Source of the DNA: Streptomyces parvus
Lineage (GTDB): Bacteria > Actinomycetota > Actinomycetes > Streptomycetales > Streptomycetaceae
Direction: 5' to 3'
Assembly (NCBI RefSeq): GCF_032121415.1
Contig: NZ_CP135079.1
Span: 5,022,001-5,086,000, forward strand
DNA: 64,000 nucleotides
A program made the position numbers and the translations under genes. Below the pieces are notes generated by a model. That model did no database searches. It was not told where the DNA came from and was given only the letters and a program-made list of their open reading frames with translations. Positions 52,191 to 61,047 of this stretch are shown one piece after another (position 1 is the stretch's first letter; each line of letters opens with the position of its first letter).

Positions 52191-54047
52191 ATGCCGATGA
52201 CCGAGCAGGCCACCGGGGCCCACCACCCGCAGCCGCGCGCCCGTACCGGCGGACAGCCGTCCGTCACCGTTGAGCACCTCACGGGCGCGCAGTCCCTCAT
52301 CCGCTCTCTCGAGGAAGTCGGCGCCGACACGGTATTCGGTATCCCCGGCGGTGCGATCCTCCCCGCCTACGACCCGATGATGGACTCCACCCGGGTCCGC
52401 CACGTCCTGGTCCGCCACGAGCAGGGCGCCGGCCACGCGGCCACCGGATACGCGCAGGCCACCGGCAAGGTCGGCGTCTGCATGGCCACCTCGGGACCCG
52501 GCGCCACCAACCTGGTCACCCCGATCGCCGACGCGCACATGGACTCCGTGCCGCTCGTCGCGATCACCGGCCAGGTCGCCTCCAAGGCCATCGGCACCGA
52601 CGCCTTCCAGGAAGCCGACATCTGCGGCATCACGATGCCGATCACCAAGCACAACTTCCTGGTCACCAAGGCCGAGGACATCCCGCACACCATCGCCGAG
52701 GCCTTCCACATCGCCTCCACCGGCCGCCCCGGACCGGTCCTCGTCGACATCGCCAAGGACGCCCTCCAGGCCAGGACCACCTTCAGCTGGCCGCCCACCC
52801 AGGACCTGCCCGGCTACCGCCCGGTGACCAAGCCGCACGCCAAGCAGATCCGCGAGGCCGCCAAGCTGATCACCCAGTCCAAGCGCCCCGTGCTCTACGT
52901 CGGCGGCGGCGTCCTGAAGGCCGGGGCCACCGCCGAGCTGAAGGTCCTCGCGGAGCTGACCGGAGCGCCCGTCACCACCACCCTGATGGCGCTCGGCGCC
53001 TTCCCCGACAGCCACCCGCTGCACGTGGGAATGCCGGGCATGCACGGTGCGGTCACCGCCGTCACCGCGCTGCAGAAGGCCGACCTGATCGTCGCCCTCG
53101 GAGCCCGCTTCGACGACCGCGTCACCGGCAAGCTGGACAGCTTCGCCCCGTACGCCAAGATCGTCCACGCCGACATCGACCCGGCCGAGATCGGCAAGAA
53201 CCGCACCGCCGACGTGCCGATCGTCGGCGACGCCCGCGAGGTCCTGGCCGACCTGGTCCAGGCCGTCCAGGTGGAGCACACGGAGGGCAACACCGGCGAC
53301 TACGCCGCCTGGTGGAAGGACCTCAACCGCTGGCGCGACACCTATCCGCTGGGCTACGACCTGCCCGAGGACGGCAGCCTCTCCCCGCAGCAGGTCATCC
53401 AGCGCATCGGCAAGCTCGCCCCCGAGGGCACGATCTTCGCGGCCGGGGTCGGACAGCACCAGATGTGGGCCTCCCACTTCATCGACTACGAGCAGCCCGC
53501 CACCTGGCTCAACAGCGGCGGCGCCGGAACGATGGGGTACGCGGTCCCCGCCGCGATGGGCGCCAAGGCCGGCATGCCCGACCGCACGGTCTGGGCCATC
53601 GACGGCGACGGCTGCTTCCAGATGACCAACCAGGAACTGACCACCTGCGCGCTCAACAACATCCCGATCAAGGTCGCCGTCATCAACAACGGCGCCCTCG
53701 GGATGGTCCGCCAGTGGCAGACCCTCTTCTACAACCAGCGCTACTCCAACACCGTGCTGCACTCCGGCGCGGACACGGAGGGCAACGCCGCCAAGGGCAC
53801 CCGCGTCCCCGACTTCGTCAAGCTGTCCGAGGCCATGGGCTGTTACGCCATCCGCTGCGAGGACCCGGCCGACCTGGACAAGGTCATCGAAGAGGCCAAC
53901 TCCATCAACGACCGCCCCGTCGTGATCGACTTCATCGTCCACGAGGACGCCATGGTCTGGCCGATGGTCGCCGCTGGCACCTCCAACGACGAGGTCCAGG
54001 CCGCGCGCGGCGTCCGCCCCGACTTCGGCGACAACGAAGACGACTGA
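52191..54047 (+). CDS. ilvB: Acetolactate synthase large subunit
   Basis: 618 residues; ATG 52191 with GAGAAGAGA upstream (ATG 52197 also possible). ThDP enzyme forming acetolactate or acetohydroxybutyrate for valine, leucine and isoleucine. N-terminal domain with catalytic Glu in VRHEQGAGHAATGYAQATG; ThDP-Mg site near the C-terminus starting IDGDGCFQMTNQELTT and NNIPIKVAVINNGALG. Expression is controlled by the attenuator immediately upstream. Confidence 0.97.
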   Translation: MPMTEQATGAHHPQPRARTGGQPSVTVEHLTGAQSLIRSLEEVGADTVFGIPGGAILPAYDPMMDSTRVRHVLVRHEQGAGHAATGYAQATGKVGVCMATSGPGATNLVTPIADAHMDSVPLVAITGQVASKAIGTDAFQEADICGITMPITKHNFLVTKAEDIPHTIAEAFHIASTGRPGPVLVDIAKDALQARTTFSWPPTQDLPGYRPVTKPHAKQIREAAKLITQSKRPVLYVGGGVLKAGATAELKVLAELTGAPVTTTLMALGAFPDSHPLHVGMPGMHGAVTAVTALQKADLIVALGARFDDRVTGKLDSFAPYAKIVHADIDPAEIGKNRTADVPIVGDAREVLADLVQAVQVEHTEGNTGDYAAWWKDLNRWRDTYPLGYDLPEDGSLSPQQVIQRIGKLAPEGTIFAAGVGQHQMWASHFIDYEQPATWLNSGGAGTMGYAVPAAMGAKAGMPDRTVWAIDGDGCFQMTNQELTTCALNNIPIKVAVINNGALGMVRQWQTLFYNQRYSNTVLHSGADTEGNAAKGTRVPDFVKLSEAMGCYAIRCEDPADLDKVIEEANSINDRPVVIDFIVHEDAMVWPMVAAGTSNDEVQAARGVRPDFGDNEDD

Positions 54048-54070
54048 GAGACAGAGAGAGAACGACTCCC

Positions 54071-54598
54071 ATGTCCGAAAAGCACACGCTCTCCGTCCTG
54101 GTCGAGAACAAGCCCGGTGTCCTCGCCCGGATCACCGCCCTGTTCTCCCGACGCGGCTTCAACATCGACTCGCTCGCGGTCGGTACGACCGAGCACCCCG
54201 ACATCTCCCGCATCACCATCGTCGTGAATGTCGAGGGCCTGCCCCTGGAGCAGGTGACCAAGCAGCTCAACAAGCTGGTCAACGTCCTGAAGATCGTCGA
54301 ACTCGAGCCGTCCGCTGCGATCCAGCGGGAGCTCGTCCTGGTGAAGGTCCGCGCCGACAGCGAGACCCGCTCCCAGATCGTCGAGATCGTCCAGCTGTTC
54401 CGCGCCAAGACCGTCGACGTCTCCCCGGAGGCCGTCACGATCGAGGCGACCGGAGGGGCCGACAAGCTGGAGGCGATGCTCAAGATGCTGGAGCAGTACG
54501 GCATCAAGGAGCTCGTCCAGTCCGGCACCATCGCCATAGGGCGCGGCGCGCGCTCGATCACCGACCGGTCCCTGCGCGCCCTCGACCGCTCGGCCTGA
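54071..54598 (+). CDS. ilvN: Acetolactate synthase small (regulatory) subunit
   Basis: 175 residues, ATG 54071, 23 bp after ilvB. N-terminal ACT domain (HTLSVLVENKPGVLARITAL, FSRRGFNIDSLAVG) binds valine for feedback inhibition. C-terminal domain (ALV-type LVLVKVRADSETRSQIVEIV) is full length. Forms the holoenzyme with IlvB. Also called ilvH. Confidence 0.96.
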   Translation: MSEKHTLSVLVENKPGVLARITALFSRRGFNIDSLAVGTTEHPDISRITIVVNVEGLPLEQVTKQLNKLVNVLKIVELEPSAAIQRELVLVKVRADSETRSQIVEIVQLFRAKTVDVSPEAVTIEATGGADKLEAMLKMLEQYGIKELVQSGTIAIGRGARSITDRSLRALDRSA

Positions 54599-54714
54599 GC
54601 GGACGGACCCGGGCGGAGCCACACGCTCCGCTCGCATGGCGAGACCCGACAACGCATACGACGCACCCCGCCGTACGGTGGGACGCAACACCTGCACACC
54701 AAGGAGAAGACCCA

Positions 54715-55716
54715 GTGGCCGAGCTGTTCTACGACGACGATGCCGACCTGTCCATCATCCAGGGCCGCAAGGTCGCGGTTCTCGGTTACGGCAGCCAGGG
54801 CCACGCCCACGCGCTGTCGCTCCGTGACTCCGGCGTCGACGTCCGCGTCGGTCTGCACGAGGGCTCGAAGTCCAAGGCCAAGGCCGAGGAGCAGGGTCTG
54901 CGCGTGGTGACCCCCGCCGAGGCGGCCGCCGAGGCCGACGTCATCATGATCCTCGTCCCGGACCCGATCCAGGCCCAGGTCTACGAGGAGTCCGTCAAGG
55001 ACAACCTCAAGGCGGGCGACGCGCTGTTCTTCGGCCACGGCCTGAACATCCGCTTCGGCTTCATCAAGCCCCCGGCCGACGTCGACGTCTGCATGGTCGC
55101 CCCCAAGGGCCCCGGCCACCTGGTCCGCCGCCAGTACGAGGAGGGCCGCGGCGTCCCCTGCATCGTGGCCGTCGAGCAGGACTCCACGGGCAAGGGCCTG
55201 GAGCTCGCCCTGTCGTACGCCAAGGGCATCGGCGGCACCCGCGCCGGCGTCATCAAGACCACCTTCACCGAGGAGACCGAGACCGACCTGTTCGGTGAGC
55301 AGGCCGTCCTCTGCGGTGGCACCGCCGCCCTGGTCAAGGCCGGTTTCGAGACGCTGACCGAGGCCGGCTACCAGCCCGAGATCGCGTACTTCGAGTGCCT
55401 GCACGAGCTGAAGCTCATCGTCGACCTCATGTACGAGGGCGGCCTGGAGAAGATGCGCTGGTCCATCTCGGAGACCGCCGAGTGGGGCGACTACGTCACC
55501 GGCCCCCGGATCATCACCGACGCCACCAAGGCCGAGATGAAGAAGGTCCTCGCCGAGATCCAGGACGGCACCTTCGCCAAGAACTGGATGGCCGAGTACC
55601 ACAACGGTCTGCCCAAGTACAACGAGTACAAGAAGGCCGACAGCGACCACCTGCTGGAGACCACGGGCCGCGAGCTGCGCAAGCTCATGAGCTGGGTGAA
55701 CGACGAAGAGGCCTAG
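54715..55716 (+). CDS. ilvC: Ketol-acid reductoisomerase
   Basis: 333 residues, class I enzyme. GTG 54715 with AAGGAGAAG upstream. NADPH-binding motif VLGYGSQGHAHALSLRDSG; metal/catalytic region ELKLIVDLMYEGG and SETAEWGDYVTG. Isomerises and reduces acetolactate to dihydroxyisovalerate. Third ilv gene; the 116-bp gap after ilvN may hold a separate promoter or processing site. Followed by a long hairpin terminator. Confidence 0.97.
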   Translation: MAELFYDDDADLSIIQGRKVAVLGYGSQGHAHALSLRDSGVDVRVGLHEGSKSKAKAEEQGLRVVTPAEAAAEADVIMILVPDPIQAQVYEESVKDNLKAGDALFFGHGLNIRFGFIKPPADVDVCMVAPKGPGHLVRRQYEEGRGVPCIVAVEQDSTGKGLELALSYAKGIGGTRAGVIKTTFTEETETDLFGEQAVLCGGTAALVKAGFETLTEAGYQPEIAYFECLHELKLIVDLMYEGGLEKMRWSISETAEWGDYVTGPRIITDATKAEMKKVLAEIQDGTFAKNWMAEYHNGLPKYNEYKKADSDHLLETTGRELRKLMSWVNDEEA

Positions 55717-55724
55717 GCCTCGGG

Positions 55725-55761
55725 GGAGCGGGGCGGGTCCGTCACGGACCCGCCCCGCTCC
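55725..55761 (+). terminator. Hairpin terminator after ilvC
   Basis: 18-nt arms 55725-55742 and 55744-55761 are perfect inverted complements. Allowing a 5-nt loop (GTCAC) leaves 16 bp of stem. 8 bp after the ilvC stop. No U-tract. Confidence 0.88.
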
Positions 55762-55979
55762 GCAGTACCCCAGGGGTGTTCCGTACGCGTGTACACCACG
55801 ACCACCCTCGTGCGGGTGATCCTGCCACGGGGGCGCGGTACACGGCCCGACGCATGACTACACTTCTCAACACATACACGCGTCAGGGCCCACAGTGTCG
55901 TGCGTCTACCACGCGGCTAGCCCCTCCACCGCCTGCGGCCGTCGGGACGGCCGTCCGCACTGGACTTGTGAGGACTCAC

Positions 55980-57572
55980 GTGAGCTCGAAACCTGTCGTA
56001 CTCATCGCTGAAGAGCTGTCGCCCGCCACGGTCGACGCCCTGGGTCCGGATTTCGAGATCCGGCACTGCAACGGCGCGGACCGCGCCGAGCTGCTCCCCG
56101 CGATCGCCGACGTCGACGCGATCCTGGTGCGCTCCGCCACCAAGGTCGACGCCGAGGCGCTCGCCGCCGCCAGGAAGCTCCGGGTCGTGGCCCGCGCGGG
56201 CGTCGGCCTGGACAACGTGGACGTCTCCGCCGCCACCAAGGCCGGCGTGATGGTCGTCAACGCTCCGACCTCCAACATCGTCACCGCCGCCGAGCTGGCC
56301 TGCGGTCTGCTGGTGGCCACCGCGCGCAACATCCCGCAGGCCAACACCGCGCTCAAGAACGGCGAGTGGAAGCGCTCCAAGTACACCGGGGTCGAGCTCA
56401 GCGAGAAGGTCCTCGGTGTCGTCGGCCTCGGCCGCATCGGCGTCCTGGTCGCCCAGCGCATGTCGGCCTTCGGTATGAAGATCGTCGCCTACGACCCCTA
56501 CGTCCAGCCGGCCCGCGCCGCGCAGATGGGCGTCAAGCTCCTCAGCCTGGACGAGCTCCTGGAGGTCGCCGACTTCATCACCGTGCACCTGCCGAAGACC
56601 CCCGAGACCCTCGGTCTCATCGGTGACGAGGCGCTGCACAAGGTGAAGCCGTCGGTGCGCATCGTCAACGCCGCGCGCGGCGGGATCGTCGACGAGGAGG
56701 CGCTGCACTCCGCTCTCAAGGAGGGCCGCGTCGCCGGCGCCGGCCTCGATGTGTACGCCAAGGAGCCCTGCACGGACTCCCCGCTGTTCCAGTTCGACCA
56801 GGTCGTCTGCACCCCGCACCTCGGCGCCTCCACCGACGAGGCGCAGGAGAAGGCGGGCATCGCGGTCGCCAAGTCCGTGCGCCTCGCCCTCGCCGGTGAG
56901 CTGGTCCCGGACGCGGTCAACGTGCAGGGCGGCGTCATCGCCGAGGACGTACGCCCCGGTCTGCCGCTCGCCGAGAAGCTCGGCCGGATCTTCACCGCGC
57001 TCGCGGGCGAGGTCGCGGCCCGACTCGACGTCGAGGTGTACGGCGAGATCACCCAGCACGACGTCAAGGTGCTGGAGCTCTCCGCGCTCAAGGGCGTCTT
57101 CGAGGACGTCGTCGACGAGACCGTCTCCTACGTCAACGCCCCGCTGTTCGCGCAGGAGCGCGGTGTCGAGGTCCGCCTCACCACCAGCTCCGAGTCGCCC
57201 GACCACCGCAACGTGGTCACCGTGCGCGGCACGCTCGGCAGCGGCGAGGAGGTCGCGGTCTCCGGCACGCTGGCCGGCCCGAAGCACCTCCAGAAGATCG
57301 TGGCCATCGGCGAGCACGACGTGGACCTGGCGCTCGCCGACCACATGGTCGTCCTGCGCTACCAGGACCGTCCCGGTGTCGTCGGCGCGGTCGGCAAGAT
57401 CCTCGGCGAGGCCGGGCTGAACATCGCGGGCATGCAGGTCTCGCGGGCCGCGGAGGGCGGCGAGGCGCTGGTCGTCCTCACCGTCGACGAGACGGTCCCG
57501 CAGCCGGTGCTGACCGAGATCGCCGAGGAGATCGGCGCGTCCTCGGCCCGCTCGGTGAACCTCACCGACTGA
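55980..57572 (+). CDS. serA: D-3-phosphoglycerate dehydrogenase
   Basis: 530 residues, GTG 55980. First step of serine synthesis, 3-phosphoglycerate to phosphohydroxypyruvate. NAD motif VVGLGRIGVLVAQRM, catalytic Arg in NAARGGIVDEEAL, Glu in DVYAKEPC, His in CTPHLGASTDEAQEK. The long form with ASB insertion and C-terminal ACT domain (LRYQDRPGVVGAVGKILGEA) that mediates serine inhibition in mycobacterial homologues. A 126-bp in-frame open extension to ATG 55854 is rich in rare codons and is judged leader. Serine made here is the substrate of sdaA and glyA at the other end of the window. Confidence 0.97.
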   Translation: MSSKPVVLIAEELSPATVDALGPDFEIRHCNGADRAELLPAIADVDAILVRSATKVDAEALAAARKLRVVARAGVGLDNVDVSAATKAGVMVVNAPTSNIVTAAELACGLLVATARNIPQANTALKNGEWKRSKYTGVELSEKVLGVVGLGRIGVLVAQRMSAFGMKIVAYDPYVQPARAAQMGVKLLSLDELLEVADFITVHLPKTPETLGLIGDEALHKVKPSVRIVNAARGGIVDEEALHSALKEGRVAGAGLDVYAKEPCTDSPLFQFDQVVCTPHLGASTDEAQEKAGIAVAKSVRLALAGELVPDAVNVQGGVIAEDVRPGLPLAEKLGRIFTALAGEVAARLDVEVYGEITQHDVKVLELSALKGVFEDVVDETVSYVNAPLFAQERGVEVRLTTSSESPDHRNVVTVRGTLGSGEEVAVSGTLAGPKHLQKIVAIGEHDVDLALADHMVVLRYQDRPGVVGAVGKILGEAGLNIAGMQVSRAAEGGEALVVLTVDETVPQPVLTEIAEEIGASSARSVNLTD

Positions 57573-57588
57573 CCCATCTGTACGACCC

Positions 57589-57634
57589 CGGCTGCCGGGC
57601 GCCCCTCTCTCGGGGTGCCCGGCAGCCGCTTTTT
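57589..57634 (+). terminator. Intrinsic terminator after serA
   Basis: 17-bp stem (57589-57605 with 57612-57628, one G-T wobble) and a 6-nt loop, followed by CTTTTT (57629-57634). One of only two hairpins in the window with a real T-tract. Confidence 0.95.
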
Positions 57635-57767
57635 CCAACAGGCCGAGCGGGCCGATCCACCTCTATGGGCCCGGGGTTGGGCCCTGGGGCCCACGACGCG
57701 CGAGGCACCCCGACCCTAGGGTGACCGGTTGTCATGTCACTCATGGGCACCGGGGGTCGGATCACGT

Positions 57768-60233
57768 ATGTCTGCTGTCGGTGGCATACCCGTAGCGGGA
57801 GGCCCGGCTCCGGCCGCCGCCCCCCGGCGTGACCTCCCGGGCCCGCTCGCCGTGGTCCGCGTGGCCCTCCTCGTCCTGCTCGGCGCGACGCTCCTCGGCG
57901 CGGTCGGCCTCTCCGGCTCCGCGATCGCCGCCGACGCCATGGGCGCCCAGGTGTTCGGCATCCTGCTGTACGCCTCCGCGCCCGGGGTGCTCTGTGCGCT
58001 GCTGGCCCGGCATCTGCGTACGGGCGGCAGGCGCGTGCTGTGGGGGATCGTCGCCGTTCAGATCTGGCTGATCATCGGCGGCCTCGGCAATCTGTCGGAC
58101 GGGTCGCCGGACGGGTTCACCCAGCTGGTGCTGCCCGTCCTGATCCTGGTGCTGCTGCGCCGTCCGCAGAGCCGCGCCTGGTTCCTGCTGCCGCCCCGCG
58201 AGCGCGGGGAGCCGCCGAAGTTCTCGCTCCCGCACATGATCACCTGGCGCCGGGACCGCGGGCAGTCCGCGCTGGAGTACCTGGGCCTGGTTCTGATCGT
58301 CGTCGCGCTGATCGGGGCGCTGACGGTGGGCGGCCTCGGGGGCCGGATCACGGAGGGGCTCCAGTCGGCGATCTGCTCGCTGACGGGCAGCTCGTGCCCG
58401 GTGTCGCCCGGCGGCGGCGACACCGTCGCGGGAGACGACCCGGGCGGAACGGACGGCGGTACGTCGGGGAGCGCGGACGGCGGCGCGGACGGCGGGGGCG
58501 CGGACGGCGGCGCGGACGGCGGGGCCGACGGGGGTTCGACCATCACGGGGGGCACGACCACAGGTGGCACGACCGGTGGCGACGCGACGGGCGGAACGGA
58601 AGGCTCCGGCGGCACGGAGGGGACGGGCGGAACGCAGGGCTCCGGCGGCACGGAGGGCACCGGTGGCACCCAAGGCGCCGACTCCTCCAGTGGCGGCACC
58701 GGAGGCCCCGACGACGGGCGCCCCGGCACCGGCGAGGACACCTTCCCCGAGGACAGCGAGGAGCCCGAGGCCGCCCACGACGTACAGGCGTCCGACGACG
58801 GCGACGGCGAGGGCAGCGAGCAGGCCGAGGAGCAGGAGGACTGTGGCGGCTGGGGCTTCTTCGGCTGTGCCTGGGACCGGACGACCCAGGTCTTCAAGGG
58901 CATCGTGGTCGACGGGATCTGGGGTGACATCTCCGGGATCATCGACCTGTTCAAGCCCGAGACCTGGTCGGGTCTGGTCGACTACGGCAAGCAGCTCGGC
59001 GACCAGTGGGCCAACGACTCCTCGGGCGCGGGCGACAAGTGGGCCGACGGCGACTACCTGGGCGCCCTCTGGGACTGGGGCGGGGCCTCCGTCAACACGG
59101 TGATCACGGTCGGCGACGACATCTTCGTCGGCGACGAGGTCCGCGAACGCTGGAACAACGGCGAGAAGACCCGGGCCGTCACGGATGTGATCTGGAACGT
59201 CGGCTCGCTGTTCATCCCCGGCTACAACGCCGCGAAGGTGGTCGGCAAGGCCGGGAAGCTCGGCAAGGTCGGCAAGGTCGCCTCCGAGGTCGCGGAGGCG
59301 GCGGGCGATGCGAGCGCCGCCGCCCGCCGGGCCCGGAAGGCCGCGGACGCGGGCGATCTCGACGGCGTACGCAAGGCGGCGAAGGAGGCCGACGAGGCGG
59401 CGGACAGCGCCGAGGACGCGGCGCGCCGGACCGGCTGCGCGATCGCCGGCGGGCCGCCCGGGGTGCCGTACGGCGGCGGGTTCGGTGGTGTGCCGGGCGC
59501 CGGCACCGGGGTGCTGGCGGGCGGTTCGCCGGGCCGGGTCGTCCTCGCGGAGGGCGGCTGCGACGAAGCGGCCAAGAAGTCGGCCGAGGAGGCGCGGGCT
59601 GCGGAACGCCAGGCGCACCTGGAGCAGAAGCGGCTGGAGGAGCCGGAGCGGGCGCGCAAGGCGGAGGCGGACAAGAAGAAGTACCCGGAGCCGCAGCGCA
59701 ACGACACCTCCGACCCGCGCAACTACAACCCGCCGTCCTGGGCCGACGATCTCAAGGACCGCACGCTCGGCGACGCCGACGCGGGCGACGGCTACTGGGC
59801 CAGCCGGGACCGCAACCCGGCGCCGAACTGGAAGAACGAGTCGTGGCTCCGCTACCAGGAGCAGGTGACCGGCACCAACCGCGGTCAGGAGTACGTCGTT
59901 CCGCATCCGCGGGAGGGCAAGCCTGCGGTGGAGTACGACGGTTGGGACTCCTCGCGGCAGACGTTCCTGGAGGCCAAGAACGGGTACGGCAGTTATCTGT
60001 CCAGGACCGACAGCGGCACCCTCACCCCGTCCGGCAAGGACAAGTTCGTCACCGAGGCCCGCGCCCAGGTCGAGGCGTCCGGCGGCCGGAGTGTGGAGTG
60101 GCACTTCTCCGACCCGGACGTGGCCAAGGCCGCCCGCAAGGCGTTCCGGGACGAGGGGCTGCCGATCAAGGTGGTGCACACCAAGCCCCACCCGGGCGAC
60201 AGCACCAGGAAACCGGGAGCCTTCGACGAGTAG
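57768..60233 (+). CDS. Polymorphic toxin: 4-TM module, Flp-pilin-like segment, Gly-rich spacer, pretoxin, C-terminal Tox-REase-5-type nuclease
   Basis: 821 residues from ATG 57768 (GGGGGTCGG upstream). Residues about 27-131 hold four transmembrane helices. Residues 165-200 read like a Flp/Tad prepilin: GQSALEYLGLVLIVVALIGA, with the G|xxxxEY processing motif (G165, E170, Y171). A Gly/Thr/Asp/Glu-rich spacer spans 213-358. A pretoxin region follows (WGFFGCAWDRTTQVFKG..., helical AAK/ARR segments to 650). The C-terminal domain (about 685-805) has NESWLRYQEQVTGTNRGQEY, then Y723-D724-G725 and E735-A736-K737, the D...ExK signature of a restriction-endonuclease-fold toxin of the Tox-REase-5 group. 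Followed by an Imm52-like immunity gene. Toxin class is from family recognition; the fusion order is read directly. Confidence 0.85.
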   Translation: MSAVGGIPVAGGPAPAAAPRRDLPGPLAVVRVALLVLLGATLLGAVGLSGSAIAADAMGAQVFGILLYASAPGVLCALLARHLRTGGRRVLWGIVAVQIWLIIGGLGNLSDGSPDGFTQLVLPVLILVLLRRPQSRAWFLLPPRERGEPPKFSLPHMITWRRDRGQSALEYLGLVLIVVALIGALTVGGLGGRITEGLQSAICSLTGSSCPVSPGGGDTVAGDDPGGTDGGTSGSADGGADGGGADGGADGGADGGSTITGGTTTGGTTGGDATGGTEGSGGTEGTGGTQGSGGTEGTGGTQGADSSSGGTGGPDDGRPGTGEDTFPEDSEEPEAAHDVQASDDGDGEGSEQAEEQEDCGGWGFFGCAWDRTTQVFKGIVVDGIWGDISGIIDLFKPETWSGLVDYGKQLGDQWANDSSGAGDKWADGDYLGALWDWGGASVNTVITVGDDIFVGDEVRERWNNGEKTRAVTDVIWNVGSLFIPGYNAAKVVGKAGKLGKVGKVASEVAEAAGDASAAARRARKAADAGDLDGVRKAAKEADEAADSAEDAARRTGCAIAGGPPGVPYGGGFGGVPGAGTGVLAGGSPGRVVLAEGGCDEAAKKSAEEARAAERQAHLEQKRLEEPERARKAEADKKKYPEPQRNDTSDPRNYNPPSWADDLKDRTLGDADAGDGYWASRDRNPAPNWKNESWLRYQEQVTGTNRGQEYVVPHPREGKPAVEYDGWDSSRQTFLEAKNGYGSYLSRTDSGTLTPSGKDKFVTEARAQVEASGGRSVEWHFSDPDVAKAARKAFRDEGLPIKVVHTKPHPGDSTRKPGAFDE
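58608..58679 (+). repeat. Duplicated 36-bp segment in the toxin's Gly-rich spacer
   Basis: Two tandem 36-bp units encode GGTEGTGGTQGS and the near-identical GGTEGTGGTQGA (residues 281-304), inside a spacer of related GG-T/D-E/G repeats. Low complexity with internal repetition suggests length variation by slippage. Confidence 0.7.
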
Positions 60234-60348
60234 TCCTTACCCCGCCCGAAGACGTCGGGCCGAGTAGCCTGCAACGCGTGGTGCTCCCCGGCCGCCGACC
60301 GGCCGGAGAGCCGCGTGGAGCGGGCAGGACGACGGAGGAGAGACGAGC

Positions 60349-61047
60349 ATGCGACGTGTAGTGCGGGGCTTCTGGGGTCCCCGGCCGGAGCCGGTCGAGG
60401 CGGTGGCCGACAGATGGCTGCGGACCCTCGACGGGCTCGCCGAGCTGGTCCCGCGGGCGGCCGACGTCTGGAGCCAGGTCCACGGGAACGGGCCCGCCAC
60501 CGCCTTCACCGCCGACCGGGAGGCCCTCCTCGGGGCGCTCCGCACCGCCCAGAGCGCGACCGACTGGTCGGACCTCACCGGAACCGGGCTGCGGCTCGTC
60601 GGCACCGGCGCGCCCGGCTGGCAGGCCGAGGTCAGCGGACTGGCCGGGGGCGCGCCGGAGTTCCTGCTCCAGTCGCTCGCGATCGTCCTGCACGCCCCGG
60701 ACGAGGACGTGGTCCCCGAGGAGGCGCTGCTCATCCTCATCGCCCGGGTGTGGGAGCCGGACTTCGGCGATGTGAGCGACGACGACGTGCTGGACGCGCT
60801 GGAGGACGACGCCGACTACTCCGTCGGCGACCCCGTCGTCGGCCGCACCGGCTATCTCTCCCCGGCCCGCGCCGCCCTCGTCCCCGACGACCTGGAGACC
60901 GTCCGCGAACCCCTGCCCGGCGGCGGGGAGTTGCTGAGCATCGCGGCCCCGGGCGACAGCGCGACCGTGGTGCGGGTGTACGAACGGCTCCGCGAGGCGG
61001 GCGCTCTGGCGCCGCTGCCCCGCCCGATGGACCGGGCGGTGCTGTGA
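60349..61047 (+). CDS. Immunity protein, Imm52-like
   Basis: 232 residues, ATG 60349 with GGAGGAGAG upstream. Opens RRVVRGFWGPRPEPVEAVADRW, the 'WGPR' motif with following helix typical of Imm52, which is the immunity family known to accompany Tox-REase-5 toxins. The remainder is acidic (PDEDVVPEEALL, DVSDDDVLDALEDDADYS), as expected for a protein that blocks a nuclease. Starts 115 bp after the toxin stop; its own TGA overlaps the GTG of the next gene. Confidence 0.8.
   Translation: MRRVVRGFWGPRPEPVEAVADRWLRTLDGLAELVPRAADVWSQVHGNGPATAFTADREALLGALRTAQSATDWSDLTGTGLRLVGTGAPGWQAEVSGLAGGAPEFLLQSLAIVLHAPDEDVVPEEALLILIARVWEPDFGDVSDDDVLDALEDDADYSVGDPVVGRTGYLSPARAALVPDDLETVREPLPGGGELLSIAAPGDSATVVRVYERLREAGALAPLPRPMDRAVL

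Noticed and set aside
52001..52273. Alternative leader frame starting ATG 52001 and running into ilvB
   Set aside because: The overlapping frame starting at 52006 has the ILVL control codons and a stop placed for attenuation; the 52001 frame reads through the terminator without such features.
55854..55979. In-frame N-terminal extension of serA from ATG 55854
   Set aside because: Contains rare codons (CTA, ACA) and low third-position GC, and orthologous SerA proteins begin at the GTG with SSKPVVLIAEE; treated as leader.
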